Part shown: in pieces, positions 44,294 through 52,960 of the stretch
Position numbering within the stretch: position 1 is the first letter of the stretch
Layout of the letters: every line of letters starts with the position of its first letter
DNA from: Symbiobacteriaceae bacterium
GTDB lineage: Bacteria > Bacillota > Sulfobacillia > Symbiobacteriales > Symbiobacteriaceae
NCBI GenBank assembly: GCA_029239785.1
Contig: JARBUG010000003.1
Span: forward strand, 58,639 to 122,638
Direction: 5' to 3'
Length of the DNA stretch: 64,000 nucleotides
Made by a program: the position numbers and the translations under genes
The notes under the pieces: model-generated
What the model saw: the letters and a program-made list of their open reading frames with translations, nothing else
What the model was told of the DNA's origin: nothing
Database searches by the model: none

Positions 44294-45001
44294 ATGGGGG
44301 TGAGGGGTTTGGCGGAGAATCGAGCGGTTCGCGCCGGTGTGTTGGGCGTGGTAGTGGCCCTGGTGGTGGGACTGGTCTGGTTGGGGTTTGTGCGGTACCA
44401 GGCTGAGGCGCGTGCCCTTCAGGTTGAGAATTCGACTGACGCAGAAGTAGCCGTCGCACCTGCCGGGGAGGCAGCGACGGCTCTTCCTGTTGCTGCTTCG
44501 GACGCTGCCCCGCCGGCCGCCCCTCCGGAGGAGATTTTGGTGCATGTGGCCGGGGCGGTGGTCAAGTCAGGCGTGTACCAGTTGCCCAAGGGCGCCCGGG
44601 TGGCGGATGCGATTGCGGCCGCGGGCGGTGCAGCCGGCGATGGTGTTCCGGATGCATTGAACCTGGCCGAGGGCCTGGCGGACGGGCAGAAGGTCCTGGT
44701 GCCGACCAAGAAGGAGTTGGAGGCGGCGCCGCCCGTGGCCTTCACGGCTTCGGGGCCGTCTGCGGGCGGCTCGGGGTCTGGGGGGACATCGGCGAAGCCG
44801 GCGGCGCCAGGGAAAGTGAATGTGAACACGGGGACCGTGTCGCAGTTCGACGCCCTTCCTGGCGTGACGCCTACCGCGGCGAAGAACATCGTCGACTACC
44901 GCACCAAGTATGGGCCGTTCAAGAAGCTGGACGACCTGGACAAGGTCTCCGGCATAGGGCCCGCCACACTCGACAAGATGCGGCCTTACCTGACGTTTTA
45001 G
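44294..45001 (+). CDS. comEA: ComEA-type DNA-binding competence protein
   Basis: A 235-aa protein: N-terminal membrane segment (AGVLGVVVALVVGLVWLGF), a linker, an SLBB domain (about 80-140, ILVHVAGAVVKSGVYQLP), a Gly/Ser/Pro linker and C-terminal helix-hairpin-helix repeats (about 175-235, VNVNTGTVSQFDALPGV). It anchors double-stranded DNA outside the membrane during uptake. Full Bacillus-like ComEA layout, but comEB/comEC do not follow; the next gene is convergent. ATG 44294 lacks a clear binding site; TTG 44309 is a possible shorter start. Confidence 0.92.
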   Translation: MGVRGLAENRAVRAGVLGVVVALVVGLVWLGFVRYQAEARALQVENSTDAEVAVAPAGEAATALPVAASDAAPPAAPPEEILVHVAGAVVKSGVYQLPKGARVADAIAAAGGAAGDGVPDALNLAEGLADGQKVLVPTKKELEAAPPVAFTASGPSAGGSGSGGTSAKPAAPGKVNVNTGTVSQFDALPGVTPTAAKNIVDYRTKYGPFKKLDDLDKVSGIGPATLDKMRPYLTF

Positions 45002-45012
45002 CGAAACGCAAA

Positions 45013-45042
45013 GGCGGCGCCGACCCAAAGGCCGACGCCGCC
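45013..45042 (-). terminator. Stem-loop between comEA and oppC (convergent)
   Basis: GGCGGCGCCGACC / GGCCGACGCCGCC with a short loop. On the minus strand TTTGCGTTT follows, so it likely ends the opp unit; it may also end comEA. Confidence 0.65.
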
Positions 45043-45053
45043 GTAAACCCAAC

Positions 45054-45992
45054 CTACTTCTTCAACCGGGGATCCAGCGCCTCACGCAGGCCGTCGCCCA
45101 ACATGTAGAGCGCCAGCGTGGTCAGGCACAGCACGGCCCCGGGGAACGCCGTGATCCACCAGGCGTTGCGGAGGTAGTTCTGTCCGCTCTGAATCATGTT
45201 GCCCCAGCTCGGCACCGGGGGCTGAATACCGACGCCCAGGTAGCTCAGCGAAGCCTCCGACAAAATCGCACCCGACACACCCAGGGTGACCGACACGATA
45301 ATCGGCGCCATCACGTTCGGCAGGATATGCCGGAAGATGATCCGGCGGTCCCGGGCGCCCAGGCCCTTGGCCGCCTCCACGAAATCCCGCTCCTTCAGGC
45401 TCAGAATTTCGCCGCGCACCAGGCGGGCCGTGCCCTGCCAACCCAGAATACCCAGCACCACAACAATCAGGTACTTCTCGCCGCCCTTGGGGACCAGCGG
45501 GCCGTACACCGCCATCACGGTGATCAGCAGAATCAGGGTCGGAATCGACAGGAAAATATCGACGATCCGCATCAGCAGCGTATCGATCCAGCCGCCGTAG
45601 TAGCCCGAAATGGCACCCAGTATGGCGCCCAGCACAATACCCAGGCCTTCAGCCAGGAAGCCGACCATCAGCGACACACGGGCGCCGTACCAGGCCCGGG
45701 TAAACACATCGCGCCCCAGGTTATCGCCACCGAACAGCATGATGTGCCCATCAGCCGAGCGTGTAAAGGGCGGGGCGAACTTCAGCGAAAGGTCGACTTT
45801 TTCGGGGTCAAAGACCGTCACGTACGGGGCCAAAACGGCCAGCAGCAGAATCACAAACAGGATCACCAGCGAAAACATGGACGGCTTGTGGGTCCGCAGG
45901 CGCTTCCAGAAGATGCGCAGGGGGCTCTCCACCGACTTGGTTACCGAGTAGTCTACTTTCTGCTGCTCGATCTTCTTTGCAGGCTCAGCCAC
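45054..45992 (-). CDS. Dipeptide/oligopeptide ABC transporter permease, OppC/DppC type
   Basis: A 312-aa protein with an N-terminal OppC_N segment (KRLRTHKPSMFSLVILFVILLL, split) and six hydrophobic segments. The EAA-type loop is RDFVEAAKGLGARDRRIIF. It pairs with the DppB-like permease 12 bp upstream. Cytoplasmic membrane. Confidence 0.92.
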   Translation of the reverse strand: MAEPAKKIEQQKVDYSVTKSVESPLRIFWKRLRTHKPSMFSLVILFVILLLAVLAPYVTVFDPEKVDLSLKFAPPFTRSADGHIMLFGGDNLGRDVFTRAWYGARVSLMVGFLAEGLGIVLGAILGAISGYYGGWIDTLLMRIVDIFLSIPTLILLITVMAVYGPLVPKGGEKYLIVVVLGILGWQGTARLVRGEILSLKERDFVEAAKGLGARDRRIIFRHILPNVMAPIIVSVTLGVSGAILSEASLSYLGVGIQPPVPSWGNMIQSGQNYLRNAWWITAFPGAVLCLTTLALYMLGDGLREALDPRLKK

Positions 45993-46003
45993 GTGCCCAC
46001 CTC

Positions 46004-46957
46004 CTAGTTATAGCGAATGCGGGGGTCAACCCAACCGTAAGCCGCATCGGCCAGGATATTGCCCAACACGACCATCACTGCCGAAAGCAGGTTGATGGCA
46101 ATCAGCATCGGGTAGTCGCGATTCGCAATCGAGCCGACGGCCAGGCGGCCCATACCGGGCAGGCCGAACACGGTTTCTGTCAGGACGGCGCCGCCGACCA
46201 GGGCGGGCAGCGAGAGGCCCATAACCGTTACGACCGGAATCAGGCTGTTGCGAAGGGCGTGCTTGAAAATGACAACCCGCTCCTGCAAACCCTTGGAGCG
46301 TGCCGTCCGCACGTAGTCCTGCCGCAGAACCTCCAGCAGGCCGGACCGGACGTACCGGCTCATGCCGGCGATGTCGCGCAGCGCCAGAATAGTGACCGGC
46401 AGAATCAGGTGCCGCGCCACATTCCAGATCGACTCGTTGCCATAGTCGCTCCACCCGCTGGTCGGAAGCAGGTCCAGCTTCACCGAAAAGACGAGAATCG
46501 CCATGAGCGCGACCCAGAAGACTGGTGCTGAAACGAATAGGGCTGAAAAGAAGCTAATTATATAGTCTATCCACGAGTTTGCTTTAACGGCGGCGAGAAT
46601 GCCGAGTAATATGGCCGTCACGTACCCAAAGAGAATCGAGATCACGGACAGCTTGATCGAATAAGGCAGGGTCTCAGAGATCCGGTCGATGACCGGGCGC
46701 TTATCTTTAAACGAAGTACCAAAATCGCCCACCATTGCCCGGCCGACCCACTCCACATAACGAACGGGGAGCGGCTTGTCGAGGCCCAGCTCACGGCGGA
46801 CCTCCTGAATATCTTCCGGGGTGGGGTTGCTGCTGCGGTCCATATACAGAAGCGCGGGGTCACCCGGCGCCGTGTTTACGATCAGGAAAGTGATCAGCGA
46901 AATGCCAAACAGGACCGGGATCGACTGGAGGATACGGCGCAGAATGTAGCGTCCCAA
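46004..46957 (-). CDS. Dipeptide/oligopeptide ABC transporter permease, OppB/DppB type
   Basis: A 317-aa protein with N-terminal GRYILRRILQSIPVLFGISL and PGDPA, as in DppB/OppB proteins, six hydrophobic segments and the EAA-type loop QDYVRTARSKGLQERVVIF. It starts 73 bp after the binding-protein stop; a terminator-like hairpin in that gap may lower permease relative to binding-protein expression. No OppD/OppF ATPase genes are in the window. Confidence 0.92.
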   Translation of the reverse strand: MGRYILRRILQSIPVLFGISLITFLIVNTAPGDPALLYMDRSSNPTPEDIQEVRRELGLDKPLPVRYVEWVGRAMVGDFGTSFKDKRPVIDRISETLPYSIKLSVISILFGYVTAILLGILAAVKANSWIDYIISFFSALFVSAPVFWVALMAILVFSVKLDLLPTSGWSDYGNESIWNVARHLILPVTILALRDIAGMSRYVRSGLLEVLRQDYVRTARSKGLQERVVIFKHALRNSLIPVVTVMGLSLPALVGGAVLTETVFGLPGMGRLAVGSIANRDYPMLIAINLLSAVMVVLGNILADAAYGWVDPRIRYN

Positions 46958-46992
46958 GTTGTGTCCCCCTTTCGGGATCTAGAGAGAGAAAA

Positions 46993-47021
46993 GGGGCCGA
47001 CCGGGTGTGCCGGTCGGCCCC
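46993..47021 (-). terminator. Partial terminator between binding protein and permease genes
   Basis: A perfect 12-bp stem (GGGGCCGACCGG / CCGGTCGGCCCC) with a 5-nt loop. On the minus strand TTTTCTCTCTC follows. Such intra-operon hairpins commonly keep the binding protein more abundant than the permease. Confidence 0.75.
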
Positions 47022-47029
47022 CCTGCTGC

Positions 47030-48802
47030 TTACTTCGCAGGCTCGATCCACCACTTCTCGATGTTCCAGTCGAGACCCTGAGGACCGCCGGCGATCGGGC
47101 CCTTGACCCGCTTGTTCAGACCGACGATATCGTTGGCGAACCACAGCCAGATGTAGGGCTGATCCTGGGCCAGGATGCCCTGGATCTCCTTGTAGATCTT
47201 GGTGCGCTCGGCCTGGTCAACGGTCTCCTTGCCCTTGGTCATGAGCTCTTCAATCTTCGGGTTGCAGTAGCCGATGTCGTTGAAGGAGCCTTCGCAGGTC
47301 CAGATGGAGGTGGAGTCGGGCTCGCCGCCGAGGCTCCAGCCGTAAATGTAAACGGCGGGCTGCTTGCGGTCGGGGTTGCCGGCGTCGGACAGGTCGAGCA
47401 GGGTGGCATCGTCAACGCCCTTCAGGTTGACGTCGATACCGATGGCCTTCCACTCGGACTGGACGACCTGAGCGGCTTCGGTGTACAGCTTGCTGCTGTT
47501 GACGAAGATCAGGTCGAAGGCGAACTTCTTGCCGTCCTTGGCACGGATGCCGTCGGCGCCCTTCTTCCAGCCGGCGGCGTCGAGCAGTTCCTCGGCCTTA
47601 GCCTTGTTGTAGGCGGGCTTGAAGACGTCGGGGTTGTAGTCCCAGCGCTGCGGGGTGCCATGGCTCCAGGCGGCGGCGCCGTGGCCCATGAGCAGGTTCT
47701 TGACCAGGTTATCCTTGTTGATGGCGTAGGCCAGGGCGTGACGGACGTTGACGTCCTTGAAGAAGTCGTTCTGGAGGTCCAGGGTCAGCTGCTGGTAGGA
47801 GAGGCCCTGCCACTCGATCACGTTGACGTTCTGGACGTTGCCCTTGAAGTGGTCGAAGTTCTCGAACTCGATGGCGGCCTCGTCGACCTCACCCTTTTCG
47901 AGAGCGGCCATGGCGGTGTTGGCGTCCGGGACGATCTTCAGAACGTACTCGTTGATGTTCGGGCGGCCGCCGAACCACTTGTCGTTGGCCTTCAGGACGA
48001 TGCGCTCGCCGGGCTTCCACTCGACGAAGGAGAACCGGCCGGTGCCCAGAGGCGCCCGGTTGAACTCCGAGTCCTTCATCTTGGCGCCGAGCTGGTCCTT
48101 GAGCTTGTGCTCCGGAATGATCCAGCGGGTGCCGAGGTTGGACATGGCGGGGGCGAAGACCTTGTCGAGGTTGAAGATGACGGTGTATTCGTCGGGCGTC
48201 TGGATGGCGTCGCTGGCGACCCAGGCGTTCCAGGCGTCCATCATCTTCTTTTCGCCCTCTTCCTGGGTGACCTTCTTGTCGGCGATGTCAGCCTTGACAG
48301 CGCTGTAGCCGCTGCGGAGCGCCTGGGCGCCCTTCAGGGAGGTCAGGCCGCTGGCGCGAACGCCGGTGTAGGTCGGGTGCAGGATGGCGGTGAAGGTGAA
48401 CTTGACGTCCTTGGAGGTGAACTTGACGCCGTCCTGCCAGGTGACGTCGTTGCGGAGCTTGAAGGTCCACTTCAGGCCGTTGTTCTCGACCTTCGGCAGT
48501 TCGGTGGCCAGGCGGGGCACGAATTCCAGCTTCTCGTTACGAACGAGCATGCTGTCGAAAACCTTGTCGATGATCGCCGCAGACCCGGTGTCCTGGTACA
48601 GAATCGGGTTCAGGTTGCTGGCGTCGCCGGTGGAGGCGACGGTGTAGGTGCCGCCCTTCACGGGCTGGCCCTGCTGGGTTGCCGGAGGAGTGGTGCTGTC
48701 GGTGGGTGTGGTCGGGTTGTTCGTGGGCTTCTTGGAGCAAGCGGATAGCAACAGACCGGCGGTGAGACAGAAGACCAGAGCCAGCTTCAGGTGCCGCTTC
48801 AT
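47030..48802 (-). CDS. Peptide-binding lipoprotein (SBP family 5)
   Basis: A 590-aa protein with signal peptide and lipobox LLLSACSKK (Cys near residue 21), a Thr/Pro linker, and the SBP_bac_5 fold: GGTYTVASTGDASNLNP at the start, WQDGVKFTSKDVKFTF in the middle and the SLGGEPDST segment later. It binds peptides or a related solute outside the membrane. First gene of the minus-strand transporter unit. Confidence 0.93.
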   Translation of the reverse strand: MKRHLKLALVFCLTAGLLLSACSKKPTNNPTTPTDSTTPPATQQGQPVKGGTYTVASTGDASNLNPILYQDTGSAAIIDKVFDSMLVRNEKLEFVPRLATELPKVENNGLKWTFKLRNDVTWQDGVKFTSKDVKFTFTAILHPTYTGVRASGLTSLKGAQALRSGYSAVKADIADKKVTQEEGEKKMMDAWNAWVASDAIQTPDEYTVIFNLDKVFAPAMSNLGTRWIIPEHKLKDQLGAKMKDSEFNRAPLGTGRFSFVEWKPGERIVLKANDKWFGGRPNINEYVLKIVPDANTAMAALEKGEVDEAAIEFENFDHFKGNVQNVNVIEWQGLSYQQLTLDLQNDFFKDVNVRHALAYAINKDNLVKNLLMGHGAAAWSHGTPQRWDYNPDVFKPAYNKAKAEELLDAAGWKKGADGIRAKDGKKFAFDLIFVNSSKLYTEAAQVVQSEWKAIGIDVNLKGVDDATLLDLSDAGNPDRKQPAVYIYGWSLGGEPDSTSIWTCEGSFNDIGYCNPKIEELMTKGKETVDQAERTKIYKEIQGILAQDQPYIWLWFANDIVGLNKRVKGPIAGGPQGLDWNIEKWWIEPAK

Positions 48803-48946
48803 CCTTTTCTCTCCTCTGTGCGAAATTTCGGGTCTGTATTTATAAGACTACCGATTTTGAACAGCAGTTCAACAGAGAATCGGCAATGTGAACAAAAAAA
48901 TGTAAACCCAAGGCCAAATCCCGTGTAAACGTGGAGCATTTCTGGA

Positions 48947-49276
48947 TCATAGCAGCAGTCTTACCAGCGCCATACTGGCGATTTCGACGAGAACCGTTCC
49001 CATCAGGCTGCGAGTGCGGGCCGCCACGACGAAGGCCGGAATGGCGACCCACAGGTGCGGGTGGCTAAACGACAAATCGACGTGCGTGCCATTGATCAAC
49101 AGTTCCTTGGCCAGCAGGGCTGAGAGCACGGAGACCGGCACGAAGGAGAGCCAGCGCAACAGCCAGGGCGGAAGGTCAAGCCGGCTGAGAACCGCCAGCG
49201 GTGCCACGCGGGGCAGGTAGGTCACCAGAGCCATGCCCAGGAAGAGGAGCAGAATGGCCGGGCGAATGGTCATCAT
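48947..49276 (-). CDS. azlD: AzlD, small subunit of branched-chain amino acid exporter
   Basis: A 109-aa membrane protein with three to four hydrophobic segments and the AzlD signature MALVTYLPRVAPL. It overlaps the azlC stop by 4 nt, so the two are co-translated. AzlCD exports branched-chain amino acids or analogues. Confidence 0.9.
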   Translation of the reverse strand: MMTIRPAILLLFLGMALVTYLPRVAPLAVLSRLDLPPWLLRWLSFVPVSVLSALLAKELLINGTHVDLSFSHPHLWVAIPAFVVAARTRSLMGTVLVEIASMALVRLLL

Positions 49277-49980
49277 GCCAGCAGCACCCCCAGTGTGGCG
49301 GCCGCCAGCGTTGCCACGATAATGCTCCAGTTGGGGTCGGGAAAGGTGACCGTTGCGATTACGGCCACGGCCGCAGCAGCCAGAGCGGCCCCGTAACGGG
49401 CCTTGCGGTTTTCGCCGTGCAGGTTGGGCATGAGCAGCCCGACAAACATGGCGGGCAGAGCGAAGTCGAGGCCAAAGTGCCAGGCCGCCTGGTCACCGAC
49501 CAGATGGCCGGCCAGGGCGCCCGCCACCGAAGCGACAACCCAGGAAGCCTGCGACGAGATGTGCAGCCCGGCCACAAAGCGGGGCGAGGCCGGGCGCCCC
49601 TGAAGCACCGCCGTGTTGACTGCAAAGGTTTCGTCGGTGATGCCGTAAGCCAGGAGGGCGTTCTGCCAGGCGGCGTTTTGCCGGAGGGAGGGCACCAGGG
49701 CGGTGCTCATGAGCAGGTGCCGCAAATTCACGAGAAACGTCGTGACGATGATGGAGGGGGCGGCAACGCCGGTCGCCAGCAGGTTGGCGCCGATAAACTG
49801 CGACGACCCGGCGTAGACCAGCAGGGACATAAGGCCGGTCTCCGCAACAGAAAGGCCGGCCGATCGGGCCAGCACTCCGAACGCAAAGCCTATGGGGATG
49901 TAGCCCAGCATGACCGGCGCGGCGGCCCGGAGGCCGTCGAGCATGGTGGCCGGCAGTGCCCTGGAATCCTCCGCACCCAT
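49273..49980 (-). CDS. azlC: AzlC, branched-chain amino acid transport
   Basis: A 235-aa membrane protein, AzlC family, with GYIPIGFAFGVLA, YAGSSQFIGANLLATG and TFLVNLRHLLMSTAL motifs. ATG 49980 has AGAGGTG upstream; a GTG at 49989 is less likely. Paired with azlD. A TGCATA-N2-TATGCA palindrome lies about 155 bp upstream. Confidence 0.9.
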   Translation of the reverse strand: MGAEDSRALPATMLDGLRAAAPVMLGYIPIGFAFGVLARSAGLSVAETGLMSLLVYAGSSQFIGANLLATGVAAPSIIVTTFLVNLRHLLMSTALVPSLRQNAAWQNALLAYGITDETFAVNTAVLQGRPASPRFVAGLHISSQASWVVASVAGALAGHLVGDQAAWHFGLDFALPAMFVGLLMPNLHGENRKARYGAALAAAAVAVIATVTFPDPNWSIIVATLAAATLGVLLA

Positions 49981-50066
49981 ATGGCACACCTCTTCAGCCG
50001 TTTATCATAATAAAAGTTATAGTTCTTGCCAGTTCTTGTGTCAACGGTTTCTGTATAAAAATACGC

Positions 50067-50097
50067 CTCCCGAAGGAACTTTCTCCTTCGGGAGGCT
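50067..50097 (-). terminator. Terminator after endonuclease IV
   Basis: Stem CCTCCCGAAGGA / TCCTTCGGGAGG with a 6-nt loop; on the minus strand a T-rich tail (GTATTTTTATA) follows. Confidence 0.88.
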
Positions 50098-50135
50098 GAT
50101 TTGTTCGGGATTTCACGATTTGTTCAGGTTATCTG

Positions 50136-50149
50136 TGCATACTTATGCA
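50136..50149. promoter_or_regulatory. TGCATA-N2-TATGCA palindrome at the end of nfo, upstream of azlC
   Basis: TGCATACTTATGCA overlaps the nfo stop codon and shares the motif seen twice in the arc locus. Because azlCD is amino-acid transport, a common regulator is possible, but it lies 5' of the nfo terminator and may be chance. Confidence 0.3.
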
Positions 50150-50985
50150 TCGACCGCCTGGCGGCAGTGCCGGGCGTAGATCATTTCCGGGACGTAATCG
50201 TCCTCGGTCTCGACCGGGGTCTCCAAAACGACAGGCATGCCGGTAAGGGCGGGCGAGCTCAGGATGGTCGCCATGCCGGCCTCGCCGATGAAGCCCTTGC
50301 CCAGGTTGGCGTGCCGGTCCTTCCGGCTGCCATGGTCGAACTTGCTGTCGTTCAGGTGGATGGCTTTCAGGTGCTGCCAGTAGCCGATGGACCGGGCGTG
50401 TTCGACAAAGGCTTCCCAGTTTTCCGGCCGGTAGGCGGCGGCAGCGAACCCGTGGCAGGTGTCAAAGCAGAAGCCAATGCGGTGGGGCTGCGCGACCCGA
50501 CTGCGCACTTCCACGCACTGCTCCAGCGTGGTACCCAGCTCGGTGCCCTGCCCGGCGGTGTTCTCCAGCAGCAGGGGGCAGGTGCCGGTGTAGCGCTCCA
50601 GCAGTTCGTTTAGGGTATCGATCATGCGCTCCATGCCCTTTTCCTCGCCCTCGCCTACATGCTTGCCCATGTGGCAGACGGTGCCGATGGCGCCGTAGGC
50701 CTCGGCGTTCTCCAGGTCCTGCACCAGGGAGGCGATGGAGATTTCGCGGAGCTCAGGGTCAGGGGTGGAAAGGTTGGTTATGTACGGCGCATGGGCGACC
50801 GCGGTCAGGCCGTATTCGGCCAGGAGCGCCCGGCCCTTGGCGGCCTGGTCCGGGTCAGCAGCCTTGCCCTTAAAGGCCCGGGGGTTCTTGGTAAAAAACT
50901 GAAAGGACTCGCAGCCCAGCCTGTGGGCGCTCTCCACGGCGGCGCCGTAGCCCTTGGAGATGCTGATATGACAGCCTAACTTCAA
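50143..50985 (-). CDS. nfo: Endonuclease IV
   Basis: A 280-aa TIM-barrel AP endonuclease with zinc-site motifs HMGKHVGEG, LLENTAGQG, GFCFDTCHGFAAA, HLNDSK and KDRHANLGKG. It nicks DNA 5' of abasic sites in base excision repair. The TTG start at 50985 has AGAGGTG about 8 nt upstream and gives the standard KLGCHISISKGYG N-terminus. Confidence 0.96.
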   Translation of the reverse strand: MKLGCHISISKGYGAAVESAHRLGCESFQFFTKNPRAFKGKAADPDQAAKGRALLAEYGLTAVAHAPYITNLSTPDPELREISIASLVQDLENAEAYGAIGTVCHMGKHVGEGEEKGMERMIDTLNELLERYTGTCPLLLENTAGQGTELGTTLEQCVEVRSRVAQPHRIGFCFDTCHGFAAAAYRPENWEAFVEHARSIGYWQHLKAIHLNDSKFDHGSRKDRHANLGKGFIGEAGMATILSSPALTGMPVVLETPVETEDDYVPEMIYARHCRQAVDA

Positions 50986-51053
50986 AGGGGTTCACCTCTG
51001 CCTCAGTATGCAAACTTTTCCTCCCCTTTAGTCGATGAGAAGGGGCAAGAAGA

Positions 51054-51090
51054 AACGAGGAGCGCCCGAAAAACCGGGTTGCTCCTCGTT
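51054..51090 (-). terminator. Terminator after the 173-aa gene
   Basis: AACGAGGAGC / GCTCCTCGTT with an inner CCCG/CGGG; on the minus strand TTTCTTCTTG follows. Confidence 0.75.
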
Positions 51091-51096
51091 GGCATG

Positions 51097-51618
51097 TCAG
51101 GCCTGCAGTTGTTCGGCCTCGGCGTAGGCGTCTTCCACCGAACGGTCACGCACCAGCAGTACGTTGACGAAGTGGGAGGCCTGGCGGTTTGTCCAGCCGG
51201 CGGGCTCAAAGACCAGGGCGCCCCCCGTAGCCGGCAGGCTGATTTCCGCCTTGACTTCGCCGGTTTCCGGCGCTACCACCCGCAAGCCGCCGTCCTCGGT
51301 CTCAAACTGAATCGTATCGCCCTTGTACCGCTTGGCCTTAATGTAGAGTTTCTCGGCCTCCGCCCGCTTCAGCGTGCAGGCGACCTGGCCGAAGCCGACG
51401 GCCCGGGCGATGCTTTCCTTGAGCCGCTTATCCTCCCAGACCCGGAAGTAGCGAACCCCTTCCCGGACCCATGAGTGGAAGCAGTGTTCCGAGGGTTCCC
51501 GGCCGGCGGTCGCCAGGCGTTCCTTGGCCTCTTCCAAAGACTCGGTGGTAAAGAGTTGATCCGCCTCGGTGTAGGCCGACACCTCACGGTTGCCAATCCG
51601 GCGCAGGGAGCGGCGCAT
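51097..51618 (-). CDS. Hypothetical protein, 173 aa
   Basis: Starts at ATG 51618 with AAGGAGG 8 nt upstream; the open frame extends further up but without a binding site. The product is soluble, charged and without signal peptide: RRSLRRIGNREVSAYTE at the start, then an alpha/beta region with VGFGQVACTLKRAEAEKL and a C-terminal helix. I do not recognise the family. It lies between nfo and the HisC-like gene on the same strand with its own terminator. Confidence 0.7.
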   Translation of the reverse strand: MRRSLRRIGNREVSAYTEADQLFTTESLEEAKERLATAGREPSEHCFHSWVREGVRYFRVWEDKRLKESIARAVGFGQVACTLKRAEAEKLYIKAKRYKGDTIQFETEDGGLRVVAPETGEVKAEISLPATGGALVFEPAGWTNRQASHFVNVLLVRDRSVEDAYAEAEQLQA

Positions 51619-51728
51619 GCGTAGAACCTCCTTATTTTGGGACAGGAAGTATCCTCTACGCATATTGTCGTAACTACATGATGTTTTTTTAACAGGAGTT
51701 TTAAGCCAGTATGCCAAGGAGATGGGAG

Positions 51729-52814
51729 CTACTTGGCCAGCGCCTCTCTGAGCGCTGCGGCAAACTGCTCCAACTCGGCGGGCGTTCCTACGGTGACACG
51801 GATCGCTGTGGGCCGCCCCGAACCGCCCATGGGCCGGACGATGACGCCCCGGCGCAGCAGGGCCTCGAAAACCTCGGTGGCCGGGCGCCCCACGTCAATC
51901 AGCAGGAAATTCGCCTGGGACGGGGTGTAGGGGAGGCCCATCTCCCCGCAAAGTTCGGTGAGGAACTGCAGGCCCAGGCGGTTGTTCTCTACGGTTGCGG
52001 TCAGGTGCGCCGTATCCTGCAGGGCGGCCAGGGCCGCAGCCTGGGCGGGCACGTTGACCGAGAACGGCTCGCGCACGCGGTAGCAGGGCTGCCAAATCTC
52101 CGGGCGGGCCATGCCATAACCAACCCGGATTCCCGCCAGACCATAGGCCTTGGAGAAGGTGCGGGTGACAATCAGATTCGGGAACGACCGCAGGAGATCA
52201 ACCGAGTCGAACCCGGTCGCATCGAACTCGTGATAGGCCTCGTCGATGAGGACCAGCGTCTCGGCGGGAACGGCCGCCATGAAGTGGCGGAACGCCGTTT
52301 CGGGGAAGACACCGCCGGTCGGGTTGTTGGGCCGGCAGAGGAAGATTACCCGGGCGCCCGGCGCCTGCGCCGCCATGGCTTGCAGGTCCATGGTTTCGCC
52401 CACCAGGGGCACCTCGGTCACATCCGCCCCGAAAATCTCTGAGACGGTCCGGTAGTTGGGGAAGGAGCAGCCCGGCAGCACCACCCGGTCGCCGGGGCGG
52501 ATGTAGCTGCCTGCCAGCAGCCGGAGCAGTTCGTCGGAGCCGTTGCCGACCATAAGCCAGTCTTCCGGCAGGTTCACCTGGGCCGCCAGCGCCTGGCGCA
52601 GGGCCCGGGCCGTCGCCTCGGGGTAAATATGGACCTCGGCCGCGGCCTGCCGCATTGCGTCGACCGCAAGCGGAGACGGACCCAGGGGGTTTTCGTTGGA
52701 TGCGAGTTTGATGACTTCCTGCAGCCCGTATTCCTGCTGTACTTCCACGATGGGCTTGCCGGGCACGTAGGGTTTGAGCTTCAGAACCTCGGGACGTACT
52801 GGATAACCAGTCAC
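51729..52814 (-). CDS. hisC: Histidinol-phosphate / aromatic aminotransferase (HisC family)
   Basis: A 361-aa PLP-dependent class II aminotransferase with KLASNENPLGPSP, RPNNPTGG, DEAYHEF and TRTFSKAYGLAGIRVGYG, where the Lys binds PLP. HisC makes histidinol phosphate, but HisC-family enzymes also transaminate tyrosine and phenylalanine. No other his genes are near, while hppD, which uses the keto acid of tyrosine, is divergent 146 bp away. An aromatic aminotransferase role is therefore plausible (inference). GTG 52814 has AGGAGGG upstream. Confidence 0.88.
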   Translation of the reverse strand: MTGYPVRPEVLKLKPYVPGKPIVEVQQEYGLQEVIKLASNENPLGPSPLAVDAMRQAAAEVHIYPEATARALRQALAAQVNLPEDWLMVGNGSDELLRLLAGSYIRPGDRVVLPGCSFPNYRTVSEIFGADVTEVPLVGETMDLQAMAAQAPGARVIFLCRPNNPTGGVFPETAFRHFMAAVPAETLVLIDEAYHEFDATGFDSVDLLRSFPNLIVTRTFSKAYGLAGIRVGYGMARPEIWQPCYRVREPFSVNVPAQAAALAALQDTAHLTATVENNRLGLQFLTELCGEMGLPYTPSQANFLLIDVGRPATEVFEALLRRGVIVRPMGGSGRPTAIRVTVGTPAELEQFAAALREALAK

Positions 52815-52864
52815 GGAATTCCCTCCTGAACACTGAAGTCAGATAGATGCAACCAAACATAATT

Positions 52865-52873
52865 ATGATACCA
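52865..52873 (-). promoter_or_regulatory. Extended -10 promoter for hisC
   Basis: TGGTATCAT on the minus strand (TGnTATnAT), about 50 bp before the hisC start, in the divergent hisC/hppD gap. Confidence 0.4.
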
Positions 52874-52960
52874 TAAAGGTAACTATCCGTTTGTGCTGGT
52901 CTAGTGGCACGTTGGTGTCGGTAGAATGTAACTCCCAGACCTAAAGGAGCGTGTGGCGAA

